Assembly: GCA_016198585.1 (NCBI GenBank)
Contig: JACQII010000015.1
Coordinates: forward strand, 1 to 44,538
DNA: 44,538 nt
Reading direction: 5' to 3'
From: Candidatus Aenigmatarchaeota archaeon
Lineage (GTDB): Archaea > Aenigmatarchaeota > Aenigmatarchaeia > QMZP01
Shown here: piece by piece, positions 23,532 through 32,196 of the stretch
Layout of the letters: every line of letters begins with the position of its first letter
Position numbering within the stretch: position 1 is the stretch's first letter
The notes under the pieces: generated by a model
What the model was told of the DNA's origin: nothing
Seen by the model: the letters and a program-made list of their open reading frames with translations, nothing else
Databases searched by the model: none
Position numbers and translations under genes: made by a program

Positions 23532-23936
23532 TCACGCTTTCAAGGGCGATACCGCCGATTCCGTCGCAAGTCGTACGTCTATCGCCTTATACTCGTCTCC
23601 AAGGGCTTCTTCAAGCCTCTTGAACGCCGATACGAGCTCGTCTGGCTGTACACCCATGAATTCGGCAGCAGTCCTCAGCAGGTCTGGATTGTCTTGCCTT
23701 GGCCGGACATGGCGGTAGAGCATATCCGCAAGATCTAGCCCACATCCTCTGGCTTCCACGGAGATAGAAGGCAGGTACCCCAAGGCAACGAGAGAATGCT
23801 CGCCGACCGGAAAGCCTTTCTCGGCCAATATGGCGTCAGACCGCCTGCACAAGCCATGATATTCGGAAAGGTAGTCAGGCCCTTCGCCATATCTCTCTTT
23901 CATTGCATCTGCCCATTCGAACCAGGGAGCTCTCAT
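23532..23936 (-). CDS. Unknown soluble helical protein
   Basis: 134 residues starting MRAPWFEWADAMKERYGEG. Mostly helical and acidic, with two cysteines (LCRR and GCGL contexts). The central part reads GEHSLVALGYLPSISVEARG and the end LVSAFKRLEEALGDEY. No family recognised. An in-frame ATG at 23981 lies upstream of the TTTTTAAA box at about 23960-23968, so ATG 23936 is the likely start. Its codons are less GC-rich than the neighbours', hinting at acquisition. Confidence 0.65.
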   Translation of the reverse strand: MRAPWFEWADAMKERYGEGPDYLSEYHGLCRRSDAILAEKGFPVGEHSLVALGYLPSISVEARGCGLDLADMLYRHVRPRQDNPDLLRTAAEFMGVQPDELVSAFKRLEEALGDEYKAIDVRLATESAVSPLKA

Positions 23937-23983
23937 AGAAGAGTGTATTCCTTCTAAAGATTTAAAAACACACGAGTGCAAAA

Positions 23984-25144
<1,161 letters not shown>

Positions 25145-25234
25145 ACCCTTTCATGGCGACAACCTATTTATGCTTAATGGGAATTGTCGCCCAAAACCCG
25201 ATGGTTTTTTAAGATTGGCAAACCTAATAGGATC

Positions 25235-25741
25235 ATGGTACAGCGGAAAGCCAGACCTTCGCTTCCTGTGTTTCTGAGTGTCGTTGTCCTCGGCCTCGTC
25301 GTCTTCGCCCTCGGATCGCTCCAGGCGCCCGCGGGTGACCTGTCCCTCCAGCCCGCCAGGTCGGAAAATCCCCACACGGGGTCGTCCGGCGATCCCGGTT
25401 TTCCTGATGGGGCCCCCAGATGTTACCTGGAATGGGATGGGCTGAACTGTTACGACGCGGAGGGGAACGAAATTCCTTACCATTGCGGCGACATGTTTGT
25501 CGCCAACGGACTCGATGCGGACGTTCACGACAACAATATCTGCGATGTCGAGAAGGTTCATTGCCCTGCTGCCTTGGTGAATGCCAGGGCCAAGACCCTG
25601 ACTGCCTGCCCGACGATATGCCCCGTGTTCACCGAAACCGGGGCTGCGTGGGTTGGATGGTGCATCACGAACTCGTACGACCTGTACACCTCTTGCAATG
25701 CTGCGGTCTTCGGGACATGCGCCGAAGAGCAGGACAGATAG
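25235..25741 (+). CDS. Membrane-anchored ten-cysteine protein, paralogue 2
   Basis: 168 residues, one shorter than the paralogue at 22358 and aligned over its whole length: basic N-tail (MVQRKARPS), hydrophobic helix, APAGDLSLQP, then GSSGDPG, IPYHCG, CDV, VHCPAAL, ICPV, TETGA and VFGTC. All ten cysteines are kept while surface residues between them vary, as expected for a disulphide-rich domain under selection. TTTTTTAAG at about 25204-25213 is 26 bases before the ATG; a longer frame from 25184 starts before this promoter and is rejected. Confidence 0.8.
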   Translation: MVQRKARPSLPVFLSVVVLGLVVFALGSLQAPAGDLSLQPARSENPHTGSSGDPGFPDGAPRCYLEWDGLNCYDAEGNEIPYHCGDMFVANGLDADVHDNNICDVEKVHCPAALVNARAKTLTACPTICPVFTETGAAWVGWCITNSYDLYTSCNAAVFGTCAEEQDR

Positions 25742-25774
25742 CGCACATTTAAGCTTCAGAGAGAAACCCTGATC

Positions 25775-26875
25775 ATGCTTGGGCTCCGCCACTTTCTCAC
25801 GAGCACCACGGGCTGCGGCGGCAGCATCCGGCAGGAACTGGAGGATTTCCAGGTCGAGGAAATCCTGCCGTATGAGTTCTCCGGCCACGGGGAATACACG
25901 GTGGTGAAGATCGAGAAGCGCGGGCTCTCGACCCTCGAGGCGCGGAGCCGCATCGCGCGCGCCCTGGGTATTCACCCGCAGCGGGTCAGCTATGCTGGTC
26001 TGAAGGACACCCGGGCGATCACGACCCAGTATTTCTCCCTCCACCAGGTCACCCGCGAACAGGCCCTGGCGCTCCGCGCTCCGGGGATCGCGGTCAAGGA
26101 CGCGTTCACCCACCACCGCAAGGTCAAGATCGGCAAGCTGTTCGCCAACCGGTTCACCATCCGGATCCGGAAGTGCGACGCCGCCGCGGGCGAGGCGGCA
26201 TTCATGGAATTGCAGGCCTCGGGCGTGCCGAACGTGATCGGCTGGCAGCGCTTCGGCGGGCGGGAAGGGACGACGCACCTGCTCGGGGAGGCCATCATCA
26301 AGGGGTCGCTCCAGGACGCCGTGAGCCTGCTGCTCGCGCCCTGCCCGGACGCGGCGGCCTGCTACCAGAGCGGCGACACGGCCGGCGCGCTGCAGCTGCT
26401 GCCGTCCTGGGCGCTGGCACAGCGGACGGCCCTGCTCGCGCTCAACGCCGGGACTGCCCCCGCACAGGCGCTCCGCAGGATCGACAAGGGCACGCGCTGG
26501 CTCTACATCGCGGCTTTCCAGTCCTGGCTGTTCAATGAGATCCTTGACCGCCGGATGGCAGTCGGCCTGGGAGTGCAGGAGGGAGACCTCATGAAGACCT
26601 ACTACGGGCTGGCGACGCCGAGCGGCCTCTACCCCGGGAGGAAGACCCCGCTCGCCGGCGGGATCCAAGGGGAGATCGAGCGGGACGTGTTGGACGCACA
26701 CCAGCTCGACCAGGAGGCGGTCCCGTCCGACGGCAAGCGCCGGCCGCTGCTCTTCCCGATGTGGGACACCTCCCACGAGAGCGAGGGGAGCGATCTCGTG
26801 CTGCACTTCACCCTACCCAAGGGCTGCTTCGCGACGGCCGTGCTCCGGGAAGTGATGAAGAGCGACGTCGTCTGA
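25775..26875 (+). CDS. truD: tRNA pseudouridine synthase TruD/Pus7
   Basis: 366 residues. Converts uridine to pseudouridine in tRNA (position 13, and in archaea other sites). The catalytic motif VSYAGLKDTRAITTQ has the nucleophile Asp78. Other family blocks: IRQELEDFQVEEI, FANRFTIRIR, PNVIGWQRFGG and AFQSWLFNEILDRR, with the TRUD insertion domain between. ATTTAAGC at about 25745-25752 lies 26 bases upstream. The gene follows the cysteine-rich paralogue by 33 bases but has its own promoter. Confidence 0.95.
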   Translation: MLGLRHFLTSTTGCGGSIRQELEDFQVEEILPYEFSGHGEYTVVKIEKRGLSTLEARSRIARALGIHPQRVSYAGLKDTRAITTQYFSLHQVTREQALALRAPGIAVKDAFTHHRKVKIGKLFANRFTIRIRKCDAAAGEAAFMELQASGVPNVIGWQRFGGREGTTHLLGEAIIKGSLQDAVSLLLAPCPDAAACYQSGDTAGALQLLPSWALAQRTALLALNAGTAPAQALRRIDKGTRWLYIAAFQSWLFNEILDRRMAVGLGVQEGDLMKTYYGLATPSGLYPGRKTPLAGGIQGEIERDVLDAHQLDQEAVPSDGKRRPLLFPMWDTSHESEGSDLVLHFTLPKGCFATAVLREVMKSDVV

Positions 26876-26882
26876 CCCGTCG

Positions 26883-28127
26883 TCAGCCGGAGAGCAGCTC
26901 GTCCACGAACGCCTGCGGCTCGAACGGCTGCAGATCACGCTGATCCTGTCCGGTCCCGAGGAAGAGGATCGGTTTCTTAATCGCGTAGCAGACCGAGAGG
27001 AGGCTGCCACCTTTCTTGTTAACGTCGAGCTTCGTCAGGATCACGGCGTCGACGCCGACGGCCTGGTCGAAGAGCTTCGCCTGCTCGACCGCGTCGTTCC
27101 CGGTCAGCGAGTCGATGACCAGGACCTTGAGTTCTGGTCGGTTGACGCGGACGATCTTCTTCAACTCGTCGATGAGGTTCTTGTCCACGTGCGTGCGGCC
27201 TGCCGTATCGGCGAGGACGTAGTCGATGCGGTTGGCCTCGGCGTGCTTCCGGGCGTCGAACACCACGGCCGCGGGGTCGCCGCCATATTGGTGCTTGACG
27301 ACCTTGACCTTGAGCTTGTCGGCGTGGACTTCGAGCTGCTCGATTGACGCTGCACGGAACGTGTCCGCGGCGGCGATCACGACGGTCTTCCCGCGGGACT
27401 GCAGGTACCGGGCAACCTTGGCGATCGAGGTGGTCTTGCCCGACCCGTTGAATCCCAGGAACAGGATCGTGGCCGGCCGTTTCAGGCTCTCGAGGTCGAC
27501 CTGGCCGTGGTCCACGGTGCGCAGCAGGGCCGTGCGGAACGCGGCCTGGATGTGGTCCGCGGTCTGGCCGCGGCGGATGGCCGCGTCGACCAGCTCCTTC
27601 TTCAGCTGCGCGCGGAAGAAGTCCACGACTTCGAGGGCGACATTGCTCGCGAGCAGGTCCGCTTCCACGTCGCCGATGAACTCATCAATGTCATTGGCTG
27701 AGAGGGATTTCTCCGCAATCTTTGCGGGAAACCCCCTGAGGCGCTTGAGGACGCCGCGCTTCTCGAGCCGCTCCTCCTTCTCCAGGACCTTGTCTTCCAG
27801 GGTTTCCTTCGGTTCAGGGGACTCGCGCTCTTCGAGGGTCTCCTTGTGGTAGGGTTTCTCCGCCCGCCGCGCAACCTCCTGGTCAGATTCCTTGGCCTGT
27901 TCGGCGGGCTCAGGTTCTTCAGCGGGCGACTCGGCCTCGGCATGCTCCTCGGTCTCCTGGTCGCGGTCGATCTGCTCCGACTCTGTCTTCAGGAGCTGCT
28001 CCGGCTCGAGCGTCTTCTCGTGGGTGAACTGCTCCTCCTGCTCGAACGTGGCTTCGTCCTTCTCGGCCACGCGCTGTGTGAGCTTCGCTACGGATTCCTT
28101 GAGCTTCTTCTTCAGGCCGTCAAACAT
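26883..28127 (-). CDS. ftsY: Signal recognition particle receptor FtsY
   Basis: 414 residues. An acidic, Glu-rich A domain (about 20-120) precedes the four-helix N domain (about 125-215) and the GTPase G domain: GFNGSGKTTSIAK (225-237), DTFRAASIEQL (255-265), DTAGR (307-311), TKLD (365-368). The end FLGTGQDQRDLQPFEPQAFV is typical. FtsY docks SRP-ribosome complexes at the membrane. CTATAAATC at about 28149-28157 gives a leaderless start; it overlaps the last codons of the hydrolase gene. Suits the large secretome seen in this window. Confidence 0.96.
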   Translation of the reverse strand: MFDGLKKKLKESVAKLTQRVAEKDEATFEQEEQFTHEKTLEPEQLLKTESEQIDRDQETEEHAEAESPAEEPEPAEQAKESDQEVARRAEKPYHKETLEERESPEPKETLEDKVLEKEERLEKRGVLKRLRGFPAKIAEKSLSANDIDEFIGDVEADLLASNVALEVVDFFRAQLKKELVDAAIRRGQTADHIQAAFRTALLRTVDHGQVDLESLKRPATILFLGFNGSGKTTSIAKVARYLQSRGKTVVIAAADTFRAASIEQLEVHADKLKVKVVKHQYGGDPAAVVFDARKHAEANRIDYVLADTAGRTHVDKNLIDELKKIVRVNRPELKVLVIDSLTGNDAVEQAKLFDQAVGVDAVILTKLDVNKKGGSLLSVCYAIKKPILFLGTGQDQRDLQPFEPQAFVDELLSG

Positions 28128-28151
28128 GAGGATTCCTTGTCGCGGGGGGAT

Positions 28152-29042
28152 TTATAGGCCCGCTCCTGGCGCTGTCCACGTCGCGACTGACTGCTCGAGG
28201 AAGAAGCGGTCGCGGTCGGTGTAGTAGCCGTGGCCGGCGTCGAGGACACTGAAAAATTCTTTCGGTTGCCGAGCCAGGGCGTAGGTCTGTTCAGCTGCGG
28301 TGAGGGGGATGACCGGGTCCTGCTCGGCGTGGATCATCACCAGCGGCCGCGGGGCCAGGCTCGCGACATAGGCGTCGGGGTTGATCGAGGCGAGGAAGCG
28401 CTCCTGTTCAGCAGGCAGGCCGGCGACGGCGGGGAAACCGCCCGTCGAGACGGCGAGCACGCCGCCGATTCCCTTGTCCTGGGCGGCGGCGATGATGGCG
28501 ACGCGGCCGCCCATGCTGACACCGGCGATGAAGACCGCATCCGGGTCGACGTCCGGCAGCGCGGCCAGGACCCGGGCGGCGGCGATCGCGTCGGCGACCA
28601 TCTTGTGGTACTCCGGCTCGTTCCGGTTGGCGAAGGCTGTGAACTGGTCTTCCAGCGGGGGGAACGGTCCGCCGGTCGCGCCGATGCCCCGCTGGTCGAG
28701 GGTCAGGGTCGCGAACCCCAGGTCGCGGAGGTCGCGCGCGAGGCCGCGATGTTCGTCCTCCTTGCGGACGTTGCCGCCGGGCAGGACGACGAACGCCGGA
28801 TGCACACCAGGAGTTGCCGGCGCGGCGTAGATGCCATGGACGGGCCAGTCGCGGGAGGTGAAGACAATCTCCTGGCTACCGTCGGGGAGCGGCGTGACGG
28901 TGAACGCGGGATTCTGGAGAGAGTAGGTGACCATCCCGGTCGCGGAGACCGCGTACTGGTCGGCAGCCTGCGGCCACGCGAGAAGGGCGGCAGCTGCAAG
29001 GACCACGACCACAGCGACTCCCAGGATGCGTGTCCGTCTCAT
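28152..29042 (-). CDS. Secreted or anchored alpha/beta hydrolase
   Basis: 296 residues. N-terminal signal/anchor helix (about 7-24). Serine-hydrolase fold with the nucleophile elbow GVSMGG, acid in HAEQDPVIP and His in DAGHGYY, most like the dienelactone hydrolase/BAAT group. The strand block ATLTLDQRGIGATGG is also typical. Substrate unknown. Its ATG overlaps the stop of the epimerase gene upstream (ATGA), so the two form an operon. Confidence 0.85.
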   Translation of the reverse strand: MRRTRILGVAVVVVLAAAALLAWPQAADQYAVSATGMVTYSLQNPAFTVTPLPDGSQEIVFTSRDWPVHGIYAAPATPGVHPAFVVLPGGNVRKEDEHRGLARDLRDLGFATLTLDQRGIGATGGPFPPLEDQFTAFANRNEPEYHKMVADAIAAARVLAALPDVDPDAVFIAGVSMGGRVAIIAAAQDKGIGGVLAVSTGGFPAVAGLPAEQERFLASINPDAYVASLAPRPLVMIHAEQDPVIPLTAAEQTYALARQPKEFFSVLDAGHGYYTDRDRFFLEQSVATWTAPGAGL

Positions 29043-29935
29043 GCATCCTCCTTCGCCTGGGACTGGAACCAGGAGACCATCTCCTGCAAGCCGGTGTCGA
29101 GGTCCATCCTGGGAGAGAAGCCCAGGTCGGCGCGCGCCTTCGCGACCGCATACTCGCGGTTGGTGAGGAAAGCCTGCAGCTCCTGCCGGAGGCCGGGCTT
29201 GGCGGCGGCGAGCATGCTCACCAGCCAGACCGGGGCGAAGCGCGGAGCCATGTGGAAGCAGGCGGCGAGTTTCGTCGCGAGCTCCTCGAACGGCAGGGAG
29301 CGGTCGCCGGCGATGTTGTAGACGCCCGCGCCTTTCCTGAGGCCGACCAGGAACGCGCGGGAGACGTCGCGCACGTGGATGAGGTTGGTGTTGACCTGCG
29401 CGCGGGGGATCGGGAACCCCTTCCCGAACAGCTTGAGGATCCGCGTCCAGATCGGACTGCCCGGGCCGTAGACCACCGAGATCCGGTAGGCGAGTGCGGG
29501 GATGCCAGCAGCCAGCACGGCCTGCTCGGCAGCGAGCTTCGACCGGCCGTACGCCGTCTTCGGGGCGGGTGGCGTCGCTTCGCTGGCCTCCCCCCTGGTT
29601 TCACCGTAGACCGAGACCGAGGAGGCGAAGAGTATCTTCTTGCAGCGCTCCGCGGCGGCGAGCACGTTCCTCGTGCCGTCGAGGTTGACGCGCATCAGCT
29701 CTGCCGCGGGCAGCCGGTAGGAAATCGCGCCCGCGAGGTGGATGACCGTGTCCACGTCCCGGAACGCGGGCTTCAGCGAGGCCGGGTCGGTGACGTCACC
29801 CTTCACCGCCTCGACGCCTTTTACGGAGAGGCCGGCAGGGTCGCGCACCAGCGCGCGCACGGGATGGCCTGCGGCAAGCAGGTCAACCAGGAGTTGGCGG
29901 CCGACGAAGCCGCTGGCGCCGGTGAGGAGGATCAT
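29039..29935 (-). CDS. NAD-dependent epimerase/dehydratase (extended SDR)
   Basis: 298 residues. Rossmann motif TGASGFVGRQ at the very N-terminus, DVDTVIHLAGAIS, and the active-site pair: Ser in FASSVSVYGE and YGRSK (Tyr-x-x-x-Lys). The second half has the INxRxxxVYGPG-type segment YRISVVYGPGSP. Acts on a nucleotide sugar or a polyprenyl-linked or steroid-like substrate; not fixed. ATG 29935 is the start that matches the Rossmann motif, with a TATA centred 25 bases upstream. Divergent from GGGP synthase on the same TATA, so a role in cell-surface lipid or glycan synthesis is plausible. Confidence 0.88.
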   Translation of the reverse strand: MILLTGASGFVGRQLLVDLLAAGHPVRALVRDPAGLSVKGVEAVKGDVTDPASLKPAFRDVDTVIHLAGAISYRLPAAELMRVNLDGTRNVLAAAERCKKILFASSVSVYGETRGEASEATPPAPKTAYGRSKLAAEQAVLAAGIPALAYRISVVYGPGSPIWTRILKLFGKGFPIPRAQVNTNLIHVRDVSRAFLVGLRKGAGVYNIAGDRSLPFEELATKLAACFHMAPRFAPVWLVSMLAAAKPGLRQELQAFLTNREYAVAKARADLGFSPRMDLDTGLQEMVSWFQSQAKEDA

Positions 29936-29953
29936 GCTTCCTGGTTCGAGGGC

Positions 29954-29966
29954 GGATTTATAAACC
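29954..29966. promoter_or_regulatory. Symmetric bidirectional TATA promoter
   Basis: GGATTTATAAACC contains the perfect palindrome TTTATAAA (29957-29964). Its centre is 25 bases from the minus-strand ATG at 29935 and 25 bases from the plus-strand ATG at 29985. One TATA can therefore direct both the epimerase-hydrolase operon and GGGP synthase, each essentially leaderless. Confidence 0.65.
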
Positions 29967-29984
29967 GCGCCTTCAATTAGGGGT

Positions 29985-30731
29985 ATGAAAATCGGCAAGG
30001 TAGAGGCGTATATTGCCGGAAAAATCGCCCAGGGGAAAGGGGTGTTCATGGGCCTGATCGACCCGGACAAGCAGTCACCAGAGCGTGGCCTTGAACTGGC
30101 TAAGACCCTCGAAGACGGCGGAGCGGACCTGGTCATGCTTGGCGGCTCGATCGGCGTGCAGGGCCCAGTCCTGGAAGCGACGGCCAAGATGATCAAGGAG
30201 AACATCAAGATCCCCCTCCATGTCTTCCCCGGCAACGTGGGCAACGTGACCTACTACGCCGATTCCATCTACTTCATGTCGCTGCTGAACAGCAAGAACC
30301 CGTACTGGATCACGGGAGCCCAGACGTTGGGCGCGCCGGTGATCCGGCAGTCGCGGATCGAGCCGATCCCGACGGCCTACCTGGTCTTCGAGCCGGGCGA
30401 AACGGTCGGGAGGGTGGGCGAGGCCAACCTGCTGCCCCGGGACAAGCCCGACCTCGCCGTTGCCTACTCCCTGGCAGCGGAGTACATGGGCTTCCGCTTC
30501 GTGATCCTGGAGTCCGGATCAGGTGCGCCCGAGCCGGTCTCCCTGGACATTGTCCGCGCCATCCGCGCGACGACAGGCCTAACGATCGTCGTCGCCGGCG
30601 GCGTCAAGACCCCCGAACAAGCACGGGCCCTGGTCGAGGCCGGCGCCAACTGCATCCACATCGGCACCAAGGTCGAGTCGGGCGACGCCCTGCAGGTCCG
30701 GCAGTTCGCGAAAGCGATCCACCTCGAGTAA
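29985..30731 (+). CDS. Geranylgeranylglyceryl-phosphate synthase
   Basis: 248 residues. Joins geranylgeranyl diphosphate to sn-glycerol-1-phosphate, the first committed step of archaeal ether-lipid synthesis. TIM-barrel motifs: GLIDPDK (Mg/diphosphate), VFPGNVGN, YLVFEPG, LESGSGAPEPV and VVAGGVKTPEQA with NCIHIGTKVE, forming the phosphate site. Length and layout fit the large family shared by archaea and some bacteria. Downstream of the symmetric TATA and GGGGT before ATG. Confidence 0.95.
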   Translation: MKIGKVEAYIAGKIAQGKGVFMGLIDPDKQSPERGLELAKTLEDGGADLVMLGGSIGVQGPVLEATAKMIKENIKIPLHVFPGNVGNVTYYADSIYFMSLLNSKNPYWITGAQTLGAPVIRQSRIEPIPTAYLVFEPGETVGRVGEANLLPRDKPDLAVAYSLAAEYMGFRFVILESGSGAPEPVSLDIVRAIRATTGLTIVVAGGVKTPEQARALVEAGANCIHIGTKVESGDALQVRQFAKAIHLE

Positions 30732-30751
30732 CTGGAATGTGAGGAAGCTGA

Positions 30752-32128
30752 TTACTGGCTGCTGGTGAGCGCCGTCGCAGGCACTTGGTCAAGCTGCCGG
30801 AAGTAGTCTGCTGCCTTGTAGATCAGCTCAGTGGACAGCCGCTCGGCTGCTTCCTCGGGCGTGGTTCCCCTCTCCAGCAACGAAAGCACGGCGACCCCGC
30901 GCCGGGCTTCCACCAACCGGGCCGAGAGCGTGTAGCCGCGGTCGGCATTCACTTCCCCGAGCACGAAGAAGTCGAGCCCCTGCGCAGCGAAATCAGTCAC
31001 TGCCGCAGGATCGAAGACCGCATCCTCATTCAGCTCCCGCTCGGTGAGGAGCTTGCCCACCTGCGGACGTTCGACGACGTCGAACCAGCCGTTGTTCGTG
31101 AGATAGCCGGTCACTAGGCCGGCCACATACTCGCCTTTCTGCCCGGTGAAGGGCATGGTACCCATCCGGAGCGGCCGCGCTTTCTCAAGCTCGATGCCGA
31201 CCGTCTGCTGGCCGGCGGAAAGCGTGATGGACCCTCGCTCAGGGTAGTAGCCGTCAGCGGTCGCCGTGAACGGGAGGGTCGTGCCCCGCACAGGAGCGGT
31301 GAACGCCTTGTCCCAGTAGAGATGACCGTCTTCATCGGCATAGGCGCCGAAGGGGACATCGGTATCGCCGAGAAACACGCCCTGTAGGCGCGGGCTTTGC
31401 ATCTCCACGTTGACCTGCTCTGGTGTCACGTCTACGGAGAGCGTTCCCGGCATCGGCTTGGGGATCCACGCGAGATTGAAGACCACGGGCTTCTGGGTGG
31501 GGACCATGACCTCCCTGGTCTCGGTCTGGTAGCCTGGTCGGCTGGCGCTGAGGAGGTAGGGGGTGGGAAGATTCTCGACGCCGTACTCGTGATGCTCAAC
31601 CCTCTTCACCGTATAGAAGAGGGCGTCGCGGATGAACAATCTATCGTTGGGCATGATGTCGCGCTCCACCCCGCCGCCGTCGCCAACAGCACGCAAGGGG
31701 AAAGTGGTGTTGTTTGCGAGGTCCCAGAGGACCGGGGGACCGCGGGGTTCGTTCCATTCCAGCCGGGCTTCATGGTCGCCATCATTCCTCCCGTCACGGT
31801 GAACAAAGTGTGGATCCCATTCGTCGCGCCGTTCCAGGACGGTCTCAGACCCGTACACGTGCCGGCGCTCCATGGGCACCTGCAAACCGGCAGGGACGAG
31901 ACCGTCGTGCCACCGGCGGCCTTCCCCTTCCACGAGAATATGGGTTCCCTCCCGGGCTGCAATGGGCAAGGGAACCATGAGCGGATCAGCGTCGCTATAC
32001 GTCAGGTACACCGGCGAGCGGACCGTATCGGTTGTGGTCCGGTAACGGCTCCCTGGGCTTGAACACGCGGGCAGGAGGGTAAGCGCCCCGAGGACCCCCG
32101 CCGCCAGGTAGTGGTTCAGGGGCTTCAT
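30752..32128 (-). CDS. Lipoprotein with PEGA-like and CsgG-like domains
   Basis: 458 residues from ATG 32128. Leader ends LTLLPACSS, a lipobox. The middle (about 230-330: PGTLSVDVTP ... GTTLPFTATADGYYPERGSITL) is PEGA-like. Residues about 335-455 resemble the CsgG/lipoprotein-assembly fold: GEYVAGLVTGYLTNNGWFDVVERPQVGKLL, then LDFFVLGEVNADRGYTLSARLVEARRG. In bacteria such domains sit in outer-membrane export or penicillin-binding-protein activation; here it is a surface lipoprotein of unknown role. TATA CTTTATAAG at about 32149-32157. The longer frame to 32161 is rejected. Confidence 0.72.
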   Translation of the reverse strand: MKPLNHYLAAGVLGALTLLPACSSPGSRYRTTTDTVRSPVYLTYSDADPLMVPLPIAAREGTHILVEGEGRRWHDGLVPAGLQVPMERRHVYGSETVLERRDEWDPHFVHRDGRNDGDHEARLEWNEPRGPPVLWDLANNTTFPLRAVGDGGGVERDIMPNDRLFIRDALFYTVKRVEHHEYGVENLPTPYLLSASRPGYQTETREVMVPTQKPVVFNLAWIPKPMPGTLSVDVTPEQVNVEMQSPRLQGVFLGDTDVPFGAYADEDGHLYWDKAFTAPVRGTTLPFTATADGYYPERGSITLSAGQQTVGIELEKARPLRMGTMPFTGQKGEYVAGLVTGYLTNNGWFDVVERPQVGKLLTERELNEDAVFDPAAVTDFAAQGLDFFVLGEVNADRGYTLSARLVEARRGVAVLSLLERGTTPEEAAERLSTELIYKAADYFRQLDQVPATALTSSQ

Positions 32129-32196
32129 GTCCCTGCTATGGAGCGATGCCTTATAAAGCATGGTCCTGATGCGCGTTCTGGGTGACGGTTCTTGCG

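Noticed and set aside
25151-26806. 551-codon minus-strand open frame
   Set aside because: Antisense to truD and the second cysteine-rich gene; low-complexity, no start signal.
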